Assembly (NCBI GenBank): GCA_019918135.1
Contig: WBZZ01001248.1
Location: forward strand, 1-64,000
Source of the DNA: Paulinella micropora
Lineage: Eukaryota > Cercozoa > Imbricatea > Euglyphida > Paulinellidae
Direction: 5' to 3'
DNA length: 64,000 nt
The notes below the pieces were generated by a model, which worked only from the letters and a program-made list of their open reading frames with translations, had not been told where the DNA came from and searched no databases. Positions 20,082 to 31,319 of the stretch are shown here, in pieces. The position numbers were made by a program, and so were the translations under genes. How positions within the stretch are numbered: the first letter of the stretch is position 1; each line of letters starts with the position of its first letter.

Positions 20082-22705
20082 CATGAATACTTTCTCGTTT
20101 TGGGGCGCTCCGTCGCGCGAGCCTTTCCCCCTTCTGACCAGGAATGGAAAAGCGCTCCTGTACACCATACCCTTGGGAAGCAATGCGCAGGGCTGCCAGA
20201 GTGAGGCAAGTCGCAACGAAATCAATACCTTCCTGGCGGGTTCGCCTGCCAGGGCGGCCGCCGCGAGCTTAGAAGTAGTAGAGCTAGCGGGACTACCCTG
20301 GATGCCTATCCAGGTGCCCCTGGCCTTTTTGCGAGCATTGGCTAGCATCCGAGAGCTGCGTTTGGTATGTGTCCGGCTGCTGCCGTCGCTAAGCCAGGTC
20401 GCACTCCCTTTTCCGTCATCGTCACGAGGCCAGATTGTACTCTCTTTTCAGTCACGGTCACGAGGCCAGGAAGAACTGTCTTTCCCGTCGTCGTGTGTAC
20501 GGCTTGAGTGGGAGGGGGTTAGCTATCCGCAGGCCCCCTTGTGCCTGCAGGTAACCGCGGTGCAGGGAATGCAATTGCGTGTGCTCGATAGTGACGCTGT
20601 CTCTGAAATCCACTTACAGGACGCGCCTTCCGGCGGTCTGCGGAAACCGCCGCCCCCGGCACAGTCTGCGGAGGTTGGTACCCTGACCGTGCGGGGATGT
20701 AGGCAGCTGTACCTAGTCTCGTCGCAGTCAGAGACTACCGCCGGGGTGCTAGCGCATGCCCACGTAGAGGGAGTGGTTCAGGGTCTACTGCACGTGTCCG
20801 CCCGGCTCCTGCGAGGGCTGCAGCGGGTCCAGGGCCTGCGCCTGGTGCGCGTCCAGCTAGGGGCCCCTGGGGACAAAACACTCTCGAAGTCTCCTTCCCA
20901 TCCTGCGAGGAACTCACTTGGCGGCAGGTTACGGGCCGGCCGGTAAGCGTGTCCCTGCCGGCACCCCACGCGAAGCGCCTGCTGGTGGAGGACAGTGCGA
21001 ACTTGACTGAGCTACACGTAGGCCCCCGGCCAACGGCCACCCTAGACCCTGGCGGGGCACCGACCGTGCGAGCGCAGGAGGGGCGGGCCGTCTGCGCCGC
21101 CGTTCTGGTCGGCTGCCCTAAGCTGGAAGGCCTGCTTGTGCACACTGATCGCGCCCTGGTGTACGCTGGCAGGATGCCCAGCTTGGCCAAGGTCCAGGGC
21201 CCGCCGCACGGTCTGCTGCGCCTGGACCTGTCCGAACCGCCCGCGCGGGAGCTGGAGGTCCAGGGCTTCAGCGCCGTGCTGGTTTCGGGTACGCCGGAGG
21301 CCAGTGCTGGACGTGTAAAGTGGATACCCTCGGCAGCGTGGCAGGGCTACGGCTGGGTGCAGCCGCAGGTGCTGGACGCGCAGGGGGCCCCCGCGGCCCC
21401 CGCCCCCCCCCCCCCCCCCCGGTCGGCCGGGGCCTGCTCCGAGCTCGCACGACACTTGTGCGTGGCGTACGGCTCCCTGCTGCCGCACCTGTTGTTCCCG
21501 CCCGGCTCGCGTCCGGGGCCCTGGTGCCTAGAGGACTGGTGGAGGGCGGGCGCGCGGGGCGGCGCACGGGCAGGGCCGGCCCAGGTAGCCGCGCAGATAT
21601 GGGCGCTACCAGAGCCCCAACGAACACAGGAGGCTCTGGCTGTGTGCGAGGGCTACCTGGCCTTGAGGCCGCCCCCGCTCCCCACCCCCCCGCTCTCCTG
21701 TCCCGCCGGCCTCTGGCTGTGCTTACCCCGCCCCACGGGCCAGCCCCGTGCGCGAGGACCTGCGCTGGCGCCTGCTGGAGGCCCGCGTGGACCCCCGTGG
21801 CTTGGCCCGGCTAGGGGAAGCCTGGGTGGACGAGCTGCCGGAGTGGCTGGACCGCTGCCTGCGCGACGAGGCCCTGCACAGGTTGGCGTGCCATTACCTG
21901 TACCAAGAGCTGACGACATTCCGGCCGGTCCGCCGGCGGATTCCCGCCCCCCTAGCGTACCTAGCGCGCTGCCTGCACCAGGGCACGGTAGAGGCCAGGC
22001 TCTGTGCACTGCGGCAGCCAGGTCCGGTGACCAGGCGCGGCCCCCCGAGGCTTCCGTCCAGCTGCTGAGCGCGGCTTTCCTGCCCCGCTCGGTACCGGGA
22101 GCTAAGAAGAAGCGGTTGTCCCTACTGCACGCCATGCGGCTGGTGTACGCCGGTGGGCTAGACCTGCACGCTCCCCAGGGGACGACCCCCTGACGGCTAC
22201 CGGGAGCTCGGGCGGACGATCCGTGGCTTCTGGACGGTACCGTGGCCTAACGCCGGACTCTGCCCCCCCCGGGCCGAGGTGGGGGTTCCTGCAAGTGTGG
22301 TTCGAGGAAGCAGGCCCCAGCAGAGTGCGACGAGTCGCTGCGTGCTTGCTGTACCTGTTTCCGCCGGGGGTGGCAGGGGCTGTATGGCACACCCACCCCG
22401 ATCCCGCGGCTGGGGCTCTGCTACCCAGGACGTGCACCGGGGGGGCTACCCAGGGAAGGGACGAGCTCTGCTGCTACAGAACGTTCACCGCGCCTGCGGG
22501 ATTGCCTGGTCGCCTGGGTCGCGACGCTGCTGCAGCAGTGGCTGCCCCCGACGGCGGATTGGCAGTCCCTCCGCCAATGGGTCGACGAGGCGGCGGAGTC
22601 CGGAGCCCCCGGGCTGCCGACGGGAGCGGCGGACCTCATCCACGCCGGCGTGGCCATGGCCGAGGCGCTCGTACGGCCACCGGCCGGCAGCCCGCCGGGC
22701 GCCTA
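20082..22705 (+). CDS. Large leucine-rich hypothetical protein
   Basis: About 870 residues of coding-like sequence beginning MNTFSFWGAPSREPF. Residues 50-400 show leucine-rich-repeat-like spacing (SLEVVELAGLPWMPIQVPLA, ANLTELHVGP, CPKLEGLLVHTDRALVYAG). Near residue 110 are three 15-16-residue repeats of LPFPSSSRGQ type. The C-terminal part is helical (ALHRLACHYLYQELTTF; WQSLRQWVDEAAESGAPG). An AATAAA lies about 60 bases past the stop. It may represent two genes. Reading is disturbed several times, often in C runs. Confidence 0.45.
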
Positions 22706-22766
22706 GCCACTCGTTGCCGGGCGCCCCCCTCCCCACCACCTACCCCGTAGCGCGGCTGGCCTGGTA

Positions 22767-22802
22767 AATAAACACAGAGTAGCTACTGGCGCTCACTTTA
22801 TT
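22767..22802. terminator. Paired poly(A) signals between convergent genes
   Basis: AATAAA at 22767-22772 serves the rightward gene. On the other strand AATAAA at 22802-22797 overlaps the TAA stop of the leftward gene. Such tight use of poly(A) signals is typical of compact viral or very compact nuclear genomes. Confidence 0.55.
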
Positions 22803-23733
22803 CACGGTCTGTCCTAGGAAAGGGCGGCCAGGGGCCCGGCCGCCCCGAGCTTGGCCGCCCGGCGGGGCAAGCAGCTTTCCCTGCGCTTCGCCACCCGGCC
22901 CGCGGTTTGGCTTTCAGCTCCCCGGCCGACACGACGATCCGGTCACCCAACAGCCCCTGCGCCTTTTCCATCAGCGCTAGGTCCCCCTCGGGGGTTTGGT
23001 ACGTCTGCGTGCGCCCGGGGCTGCTCTGGACGATTCCGCACAGCCACTCATATTCCGCCGGCTCCAGCTCGTCCGCCGAGACACCCTCTGCTAGCCGCCG
23101 GACGAGCTCGAGTTGGGTCGGGGCCAGCAGGATGGACCCCGGCATACCATGCTTGGCCTCCACGAAGCAGGCCTGGACGAACATGTCCTGCCCCTGGACG
23201 GGCAGCCCGTGCCTGGCGCTGGCGTCCGGCCCCCGGCTCTGATTCCGGACCGGCAGCAGGAACGGCAGTTCGAGCCTACCCTTTCCGTCCTGCAAGACGT
23301 ACGCCGGCCGCGCGGACTGTGTGGCCAGCCGCTGCAGCAGCTCTAGTTCTGAGCCTGCTAACCCGTGGGGGTCAACCTGGTAGAGCTCCGTGAAGAGGGG
23401 CAGCAGCACCGTCTCCCAGTCAAGGCTCGGCACGCCCACACCCTGCCCACCCCCGTACAGCAGACCCCCATAAGCACGGGCTGTCGCGAGCAGATCCTTG
23501 AAGTCTCCCTCCGCGCGAGCCGAGGACATTGTGAGCAGGCCGGTCAGCAGCTCCACGGCTCGTTGCTGTACGGGCTCGACGACGACAGAATCCACCGCGA
23601 ACTGCCCGACCGCGGCCAAAACCGTCCGGCCGAAGCCGCTGAACATCTCCTGTACTCCGGTCCCTCCCGTCACTAGCGACAGGCTCTGGAGGCTTAGCAG
23701 CCGCACGGTCTCGGAGATCAGCAGACGCCCCAC
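22798..23733 (-). CDS. Hypothetical protein, 311 residues
   Basis: Open from ATG to stop. Starts MGRLLISETVRLLSLQSLSL. Mixed helix and strand pattern, with LLPLFTELYQVDPHGLAGSE, a beta-type stretch RLELPFLLPVRNQSRG, QDMFVQACFVEAKHGMPGS, and a basic Pro/Gly-rich C-terminus. No membrane segment and no known motif. First of four leftward genes spaced by a few tens of bases or overlapping (22798-27318), which suggests shared regulation. Confidence 0.55.
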   Translation of the reverse strand: MGRLLISETVRLLSLQSLSLVTGGTGVQEMFSGFGRTVLAAVGQFAVDSVVVEPVQQRAVELLTGLLTMSSARAEGDFKDLLATARAYGGLLYGGGQGVGVPSLDWETVLLPLFTELYQVDPHGLAGSELELLQRLATQSARPAYVLQDGKGRLELPFLLPVRNQSRGPDASARHGLPVQGQDMFVQACFVEAKHGMPGSILLAPTQLELVRRLAEGVSADELEPAEYEWLCGIVQSSPGRTQTYQTPEGDLALMEKAQGLLGDRIVVSAGELKAKPRAGWRSAGKAACPAGRPSSGRPGPWPPFPRTDRE

Positions 23734-23769
23734 GCCTAGCTGTTCACTGAAAGTCTGCCCCGTGAAGCC

Positions 23770-24360
23770 TTATATGATTTCAGGTAGGTCACGGCCGTAG
23801 CTATTCCGCACGGCCGCTATGGTGGCTGGCAGCCGCAAGTACAACCTGTTCCACAGCTCCTCGGCGGCGGTGGCCTGCCACCACGACCAGGCGGACGGCT
23901 CCAGATAGACGTAGATGTCCCCCGCCAGGATCTGGACGTCGCGCATGGAAACCCCTGGCAGGCTCCGGACCCTCCTGAGTGCGGCGAAGCCGTCGGCTTG
24001 CAGGTCCCGCTCGATCTGGCCGCGCAGCCGCTGCCACAGCGCCTGCGCCCGTTGGCCTAGTGAGTCCGAGGCCGCTCGCCAGCGCGAGGGACGCGCAAAG
24101 GAGAAGTACAACGTGCTCTGCCTCACCAATCGGTCGCTGAACCAGTCGGCCTCTTGGCTGTGCAGGAGAAGCAGCTCGTAGCGGCGGGGCACAGCTCTCG
24201 GGCCAGGAAGGCGGTGGTCTGCTCCACCCGCTCCCAGAACAAGCCCAACAGATCATGGACGCTGGCCTCGGTGGCCTCCTCCCCCGCTGGTGCCGGTAGT
24301 GTGTACCAGACCTCCTGCGCAGCCCACAGCACGACGGCAAAGGCGGTCAGCCCGGGCACG
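23770..24360 (-). CDS. Hypothetical helical protein
   Basis: About 190 residues; the exact start is unclear because coding text runs up to the neighbouring gene. Contains LTAFAVVLWAAQEVWYTLPA, LLGLFWERVEQTTAFLAREL, and a conserved-looking end, LAGDIYVYLEPSAWSWWQAT. Not recognised. Could be the C-terminal part of the next gene upstream, since the two overlap and share helical Trp-rich character. Confidence 0.4.
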
Positions 24361-26211
24361 GCGTGCCCCGGGCCTGATGGTCCAGCGCGGCCTCGGCGAT
24401 GGCCCGCGCACTCCCCAGCTTGTGCTCCGGCCAGACCTCCCGCTCGTACAGGTGTGACGCCAGCAGCCGCTCCAGCGTGTCCCGCAGCGCGGGCCAGTGG
24501 CAGGCGGAGTCGCGGGCCGGGCCCCACTCCCAGGAAAACGTGCTGTGGGGCTGGCCCTGTGTCGAGCGTAGCCTGTCGCGGAAGGACTGCAGCTGGATCA
24601 GCAACTCACGCCACGAGCCGTTGGGCGGGGGGGTGGCCGAGAGGGCGGCACCGGCCGGCCGCCCCTGCGCTAGTGGGAGGGCGGCCGGCGTGGCGGCCGG
24701 CCCCACGGGACTCGGCCTGGGGTCCCTGGTTGCCTGGCCTGGCGCGGCGTCCGGGGCCGGGGGCGCGGCGTCCCTGGCCGCCTGGCCTGGCGCGGGCGCA
24801 GCAGCCGGGGCCGGGCCAGAGCCGACCAGCCCCTGCCAGAAGTCCTCGGCCTTGGCTTCCGCCTCCGAGAGGTACTCTCCGAAGGACGGCGGGGCCCTGG
24901 GCGCGCAGTGTTCTCCCCACAGCATATACATCAGCGGTAAGTTGCGCAGGTGTGTGCCCAGTGCGGTCGCCGCCGCCCAGACGGTGCTGCAGTGGTACGG
25001 CAGGTCCCGCTGCAGCTCGGACAGCTCCCGGTGGTAACGGGCCACCCGCGTCTCCTCGCCAGCGGGTACTGGGTTGCTTCCTCTGGCTACCTGCCTCTGG
25101 CCGGCCTCGTACAGGTCGGACAAGAGCGCGGGGCCCCTGGCCTCGTCACCGAGAAAGGTGACTACTGATTGTCGTGCGCGTAGCAGGGCAGCGGCCGCGC
25201 TGGGGGCATACTGGGTGAGGTCCTTCACGTCGTCTGGTGTCACTAGCCGGGAGCTGAAAAAGAGCCCTAGCAAAGGGGCCACGTGGTGTGCAAAGGCAGC
25301 GAGGCTGATGTACATGAGTTGGCTCTCTGCCAGGACGTGCCACTCATGCTGGTTATCTGGCGTCTCCGTGTCGTACAGCCTGGGCGGCCCGAAGCCGAGC
25401 ACCGAGCGGTCCCACCAGCTCCTCAACGTTAGGCTGTAGCGGAGGTAGGCCACGACCTGGCCCGCTAGTGCCGACAGGCTTTTACGATCTGTTTCGGTCA
25501 CGTTGCGCGGCGACATGGCTCGGTTGTACGCATCCTGTATCGCGAGGGAACAAGCCGCAAATTGTGAGACAGTCAGGGGGAGGCCCAGCCCCCCCAGTAC
25601 TGTTCCAGGAGGCCGCCCTCCTGTAGCGCCCGCCGGGGCTCCTCCTCAGACTGGGTCGCCCATATCACGCTGTTCTCGGGACGCCTGAGCCGCGTCTCTC
25701 TCTGCGCGCGCTCTATCGTCGCCCTCATGTAGTACTTGTGTGTTTCCTCACCAGTGCAGTACTGCCGCGCCAGCTGCGCTAGGTTGAAAAGGCACAAGCT
25801 GGCTTCTGTCGCTTGCTCCTGCGGCAGCGAAAGCTCAACGTCTGCCCCTCGCCTGGCCTCTGCGTGCAGGTCGAGCTGCTGTTGAGCGGTAGGAGTCTCC
25901 CTCCCGTACGGTGCTAGCAAGCGCTGTTTGAGACCGTCTCGCAGTCGGTTGTGCAGGGCTTGCAGCTCGTCCGTGTTGACCCTGACGTCTCGCTCTTGTA
26001 TGCGCCGCACGAACTGGGACAGGAAGCCGGTGGTGACCAGGTCAGTCAAGCGCCTGAGTAACGCGACGGCCTGGTCCGCGGGCTCGGCGCTGGCCACCAG
26101 GTAGTCTAGAGCCGCCTGTATGTCCTGGCTCCACAGGCGGCTGCCTAGCCACGTGGCCAGCCAGGCGCGATCCCGCTTCTGGGTAATAAGGCTGACGGCC
26201 GTGCCCAACAC
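24347..26211 (-). CDS. Large helical hypothetical protein
   Basis: About 610 residues starting MLGTAVSLITQKRDRAWLAT. The N-terminal 200 residues are helical (ALDYLVASAEPADQAVALLR; LHNRLRDGLKQRLLAPYG). A central part includes SALAGQVVAYLRYSLTLRSW and HVLAESQLMYISLAAFAHHV. An Ala/Pro/Gly linker has repeats of the type PGQAARDAAPPAPDA. The end, WRELLIQLQSFRDRLRSTQG, is helical. No known domain. Reading is disturbed once near a G/C run. Confidence 0.45.
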
Positions 26212-26238
26212 ACTAGCGGTGGCATTGCTAGCGATTCG

Positions 26239-27318
26239 TTAGCCTGCCAAGTCTAGGTATCCTCCTGCCAAACGCACCGCCGCCTCTCCCGTGCCGTAGT
26301 GTGATTGGCTGCCGAAGGACATCGGCACTTTGTCGTAGGCAGGCTCGCTAGGGGACGCCAGTGACCGGAGGTAAGTTGTCACGGAGGACACCCAGCCGGG
26401 CTCGGGGCAGTTCCTGTACACAACCACGACAACCGCCACGACGCCGACGCACACCGCTGCATTGGTCAACGAGACGGCGAGCTCATAGGCCTGCCAGATC
26501 CGCGGGACGCACCAGGGCCACGCTAGCTGCGCCGCCCCGCCAGCGCGGGGCCTGACCGCCCCCGCGGCCACGTCCCCCGGCGCCCCCTCCCGACCCGCCC
26601 ACCGCCGCCCGGCGTGCCGCGCACCGCGTCCACCCCGCGCTCCCGCCCGACCCGCCCACCGCCCGGCGTGCCGCGCACCGCGTCCACCCCGCGCTCCCGC
26701 CCGACCCGCCCACCGCCCGGCCTGCCACGCGCCGCGCCCACCCGCTCTCCGCCCACCGCCCGGCCTGCCACGCGCCGCGTCCACCCCGCTCTCCCGCCCA
26801 CCGCCCGGCCGCCACGCGCCGCCGCCAGCGGTTTCTCTGGCGCGGGGCCGGGCCCCCGGCCCCCGCCGCTGCTGCCCGTACCTGTGTCTTCCGACGTGGC
26901 CCTGACGCCGAGCCGGTAGCCCAGCCCCAGGCAGCGAATGTACCTGACGTCCAGGAGCAGCCGCAGCAGCAGCGGGGCTGCCAGCGGTGCTAGCTCGCCA
27001 GTGCCGCGCGGGTACCGGCGCCAGACACCGCTGCTGCTGGAGGGCCCGAGAGCCAGGGCCACAAACCTCTGCAGCGGGAGGGACAGGTCCTGGCTGCGCA
27101 CGGTCCTCGCCCCACGGGGTCTGCTCCCTCTCCGCCATAAAACGCAAAGCCTGGGTCTTGAGCCTGGCCTGCGCTAAAACACCACAGGTCCCCCCCCGTG
27201 CGCCCAGCTGGTCTCGGCAGCCTGGGCGTCCGGCTCCATACTCCCCGGGGCCTGCCACCGGGGACTGACTCGGAAGCGCTTTGGGAAGGACCGCGCGTGA
27301 GGTAAGGAAGGGGTCCAT
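26239..27318 (-). CDS. Membrane-anchored hypothetical protein with Arg/Gly repeats
   Basis: About 360 residues starting MDPFLTSRAVLPKALPSQSP. The N-terminal half has folded-looking LPLQRFVALALG and LLLRLLLDVRYIRCLGLGYR. The centre is low-complexity Arg/Gly sequence encoded by 54-base tandem units. Near the C-terminus, LTNAAVCVGVVAVVVVVY is a convincing single membrane helix, followed by about 60 residues ending in VRLAGGYLDLAG. Function unknown. Reading is disturbed. Confidence 0.4.
   Translation of the reverse strand: MDPFLTSRAVLPKALPSQSPVAGPGEYGAGRPGCRDQLGARGGTCGVLAQARLKTQALRFMAEREQTPWGEDRAQPGPVPPAAEVCGPGSRALQQQRCLAPVPARHWRASTAGSPAAAAAAPGRQVHSLPGAGLPARRQGHVGRHRYGQQRRGPGARPRARETAGGGAWRPGGGRESGVDAARGRPGGGRRAGGRGAWQAGRWAGRAGARGGRGARHAGRWAGRAGARGGRGARHAGRRWAGREGAPGDVAAGAVRPRAGGAAQLAWPWCVPRIWQAYELAVSLTNAAVCVGVVAVVVVVYRNCPEPGWVSSVTTYLRSLASPSEPAYDKVPMSFGSQSHYGTGEAAVRLAGGYLDLAG
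26600..26815. repeat. 54-base GC-rich minisatellite
   Basis: About four units of a Pro/Arg-codon-rich sequence, two of about 54 bases at 26637-26743 (start GCGCTCCCGCCCGACCCGCC) and shorter variants up to 26815. They lie inside the membrane-protein gene and encode Arg/Gly repeats on its strand. Confidence 0.6.
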
Positions 27319-27496
27319 GGCCTAGCCCCCCTCCTCGCCGCCGGGGTGGTGGGGGGGGGGGGGGGGAAAGAGGACGGACACAGAGGGGGAAGGGGAAGGA
27401 TCCTCGGCGATCGAGGGAGGGCGCGGGCGGCGCCACTGCACCGAGCGAGCGCGGGAGGGGGTGGGGCTGAGCCGTAAAGCACGCTAGTTGGACCGC

Positions 27497-29867
27497 ATGG
27501 AGCAGCGAGCGGCGCGCCCCCTCTCCGACGAAGTGGGCGCGACTTTCTCCGTCGTCCAGCTAGTCCACCGGGTACTCACGGACCCGCGGGTGGCCCACGC
27601 CGACAGCGGCTACCGCGGCGCTTGGCTTCTGTACCTGCAGCTAGCGGGCCTGCGGCCGCTCGGCCCGTCCGGCCCGGCGGGCCGGCACCCCGGACTCCGC
27701 TGCCTGGCAGGAGCTGGCCCGGCTGGCCGGCCTGCCCGCGCCCTGGCGCCTGGCCGCCCGCCTCCTGGCGGGGGGCGGCCCGGCCGGGCAAGAACTACCG
27801 CTCCCCGCGGAGAGGCCGGCCTTCGCCCGCCTGCGCCAGGGGCTCTGCCGGGCCGGAAGAGCCAGCTGGCCCGGCGCTGGTGGCTGCAGGCGGTGGTAGC
27901 GCTGCTGTTCGGCGAGGCCCCCGCCAGCAGCGCCCTCGCAGAGATCGCCCGGAGTGTACTGGACGACCGGCGCTGGCAGCTAGTCGTGGGGCCGGAGTTG
28001 CGCTACGTACTCCAAGCGCTGGACACCCTCGCGAACCAACAGGAGCGGCGGGTACTACAGGCGCTACAAGAAGTCGCTAGCGTGCGACAAGACGCCACCA
28101 GCGCCGGGCGCGCCAGACGGTCCGCACTACGCGCGCAAGTGCTGTCCTGCCTGAGCGCGCGCAAGCGCTGGCAGCCGCTGGCGCAGCTCAAGGGGCTGGA
28201 GGTACGCACGACGACGGTGGCGGCGGCCAGCGAGGACGAGCTGCCCTTGCTCCTGGCCTACATCACGGGCCGGCTGCTGCTGCCCGATGACTATTTGCTG
28301 CCCCGCCAACTGTCCGAGGAATGGTCCGTAGACGCGGTTTTGCGGACCCTGGCCCCAGAACCGGGCAGCCGCCGTTTGCCTGTCCCTGGCAGCTCCCTGG
28401 AGCGGGGGCTGCCGGGCTGCTGTACCGGAGCAAGACACTGGGGCTGGGCTGGGGGCGGCTGGGAGCGGTGCTGAGCGAAGGCCCCCTCAGCGACGCCCAA
28501 ACCCGGCGGACCCCGCGCCAGCCGGGGCTGCTGAAGCAAAAGTTCACGACTTGCTTTTTTAATTCCGCGCTCCAGTTCCTGGCCGCCCTGTTGTGGCCCC
28601 CGCCGGCCGGACGGCGGAAAGTGCCAGGATCGCGGCTGCTTGGCTTGTTGTCTGGTGCGCTGCGCCGAGCTCTTGCAAGGGCGAAACGGGCCGGTCGTCG
28701 TGCCTTACACCGACCGCGGCGACGACTTGCGCGGCTACTTACCGGTGCCCAACGACCCGAATATCCGTCAGGCGTTCGAGGTGCTGCGCCTCGAGGTCAA
28801 GGACCGTGGCCGATCAGCAGGTCAACCCCAGATGTACGAGTTGAAACCCGATTCAGCCGCCGCGTGTGTCGGCAAATTGCTAGAGCGGGCGGTAGCCACG
28901 ACACCGTCTTCCCCAGGACTGCAACATCCGCAGCTGGCTGGAGGAGCTGTTCCGTGTTCGCTATGGCCTGCCCGGCGTTGGGGAAGGGGGTGAGGCAACC
29001 AGGGAGGGCCCCCTGCTGATCCTGGGCTGCACCCCCCCGCCCCACTCGGCCGCCTCGAACTCCGTCACGCTACAGCACGTACTCGACCAGGCGTGGCCGT
29101 ACCCCCCCGAAGCAGTCTTCTTTCTGGCCGGCGAGAAAGGAAGCGTAGTTACCGGGCAGCAACCCGACGGGAAAGGAAGCGTAGCTCCGGGGCGGCAACC
29201 CGAGTGGCTGTTGCTGGAGACGCAGCTGGGTAAGCTGGCCCTGGACTTTGTAAACACCCGGCCCAACGTCCTGGTGCGGCTGGCGGGTTCCGTTAAGCCA
29301 GCGGAGTTCTGGCTCGAGTCGGCGTGCTTCAGGCTGGAGCACACCAAGCCGGAACACTTCGTAGTGGTCCGGCGTGGGTGGGGAGGAGACGATGTGCACA
29401 GCGGCTGGCACTGCCTCGACGGCGAGCGACTGGTCAGCGGCAGTCTTTGGCAAGCGCTGGAGGGGGTCACCACCGGTCGGCAGGACGTCAGCCTCGGCCG
29501 GGACGACGCTCTCGACCAGCGCCCTCCCAGGCCCGTCATGTTTTTGCTGAGGCGGCGACAGAGCCGGACCCATTTGACCATTATAGGCGACGCGGTACAG
29601 CGGGCTGCGTACGAGCGCGATCACCGGGCGTGGGGGCGGGGGGTCCGGGCCGCGCTGACAGCTGGCCTGCCACATTTCGCCGACCTGTGGCCGCCGGGGC
29701 GACCCCTCTCGAAATCGTCACTCATCTTTGTACGTGCAGGGCGCGCTGGAACAAGCACGACCGTCCCCCCGCGCGGCCCCGCTACGCAAGTAGGGGCAGG
29801 TCCGTCAGGTCTAGCTCCTCCAGGCTCTTCTGACGCACGTAGGCGGCGAACCGCAGCGCCTGCCTAG
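27497..29867 (+). CDS. Ubiquitin-specific-protease-like protein (C19 family)
   Basis: About 700 residues. The first 320 are helical (EQRAARPLSDEVGATFSVVQ; RRWQLVVGPELRYVLQALD). Near 28541 FTTCFFNSALQFLAALL matches the Cys box of ubiquitin-specific proteases (NTCFxNSxLQxL), with the catalytic Cys kept. Near 29347-29440 EHFVVVRRG and SGWHCLDGERLV match the His box (GHYxxxxR and WxxFDDxxV), then PVMFLLRRR matches the final strand. USPs remove ubiquitin from proteins. Spacing is longer than minimal for the catalytic core. Reading is disturbed in places and the exact 3' end is uncertain. Confidence 0.55.
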
Positions 29868-29883
29868 TGGCGGCGGAACCTGC

Positions 29884-31319
29884 TCAGGCACAGCGCGGCC
29901 GCCAGGCCGTGGCTAAGAGACAGGGACACGGGGCAGGAAGGGGGGGGGGCGGACCTAGGTACTGTGTTTTGGCCGGCATGAACCAAGAGCCGAAGCGCTG
30001 GTTGAAGATCTCGGGCATGACGGCGTAGTTGCGCGGATGGTCGAAGCCCCCGAGACGGCTGGGCACGATGTGGTCCAGGTGGAAAGGGACGCACCGCCGG
30101 CCTGCACAGCACCGGCCGCGCCCAGGGGGGAGAGTGCCGGGGGTGTGTAGTTAGCAGCACAACCCCTTGGTAATAGCCCCCCGCCTCCTCCCTCCCCCCC
30201 GGAGGGGCGGAGCTGCGCGCACACACACACACACACAGACCTGCACCCAGACGGGGAGGGACCTTGGTCGTCGAAGTAGGCTCGCAGGCTGGCATGGGCG
30301 CGGTTGGCTAGGACCCACCTCCGGGCCTGGGCGCGGCTCAGGGCATGAGGTATATTCGCTAAGTCTGGAATAAAGCCAAGGTACACGGGCCTGGTGTCGA
30401 CCTCCGCCGGCGAGTACTTGGCGCGCAGGACCGTAGGGTAGCGCGCAGCTCCACCGCCGGCAGCGCCTCCTCCTCTTCTACCGCCGGGGGTGCTCCTGGC
30501 TGCAGCGCCGCCGGGGGCGCCTTGGGCGACGCCCGGGCGGGCGGCACCGCCTCCGCCGCCGCCGGTGGCGCCTTGGGCGACGCCCGGCCCGGGGGTGCCC
30601 CGGCCGCGCCGGAGCCGGCGGCCCGGGCGGGGGTGCGGGGGGGCGCGGCGAGGGTGAGTGCCAGCCGCAGGACCTGGACTAGGTCCGGCCAGGCGTAGCA
30701 GTCGACGTAGGTGCTGGGCTGGCCAGCGAAGGCCAGCGGCCGGGCCCTCGCTAGCAGGGCAGGGCTGGCGTGTGCATGCTTCACTAGCCAGTACAGCCGT
30801 GCAGCCTCCCCCGGGGCGAGGCCCGCCGCCATGCACACCGCGTCGGCAGCACAGTAGTAGCCCCCCCCGGCGCCGCCGTACCTGGCTAGCCAGCTCCGCC
30901 TCCCGCCACGTGGGGCCGCCGTCCCCCGGGGCAGCAGCAGCGCGGGTGCTCCGCTTCTTCTTGGGCGGGGGCAGGCGGGCCAGAACGTCACGGAGGCCAC
31001 CGTAGCACAATCCATGGGGGCCGACAGCCCCCAGCCGGACGCGCGCGGGAAGCGGAGGCTCTGGATGCTCGCCCCCCCGCCGCCGGCCACCAGCCAGGGG
31101 CGGACCTTCCGGTACAGCCGCTGTGCATGCGGCAACGAACAACCCCTCGCCTCCGCCAAGAAGTCGGGGATGGCCCACAGGTCGCCCCGGTACAGCCGCT
31201 GTGCATGCGGCAATAAACAACCTCGCCTCGCCTCCGCGGGCGCCCCGTTGGCAGCGCCCTCGGGCATCGGCCGACGGCCGGAGAGGATCTGCGCTCGCCT
31301 GGCACCGACGTTCACCCAA
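29884..31319 (-). CDS. HNH-type nuclease-like protein with an intron
   Basis: About 400 residues in at least two exons. The first exon has a folded part, YYCAADAVCMAAGLAPGEAA and STYVDCYAWPDLVQVLRLAL, an Ala/Pro linker with two ARASPKAPPA repeats, then VYLGFIPDLANIPHALSRAQ. The second exon encodes HLDHIVPSRLGGFDHPRNYA and MPEIFNQRFGSW, an HNH-like signature (DH, GG, N). The family usually cuts DNA with one metal ion. The N-terminal start is uncertain and reading is disturbed in the middle. Confidence 0.45.
30102..30262 (-). other. GT-AG intron in the HNH-type gene
   Basis: Read leftward, CAAG|GTCCCT begins and GTGCAG|GCCGG ends a 161-base interval. It contains a GT repeat and a G/A-rich tract. 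Splicing would place FDDQ next to RRCVPFHLDHIV, keeping the HNH text open. Predicted only. Confidence 0.5.
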
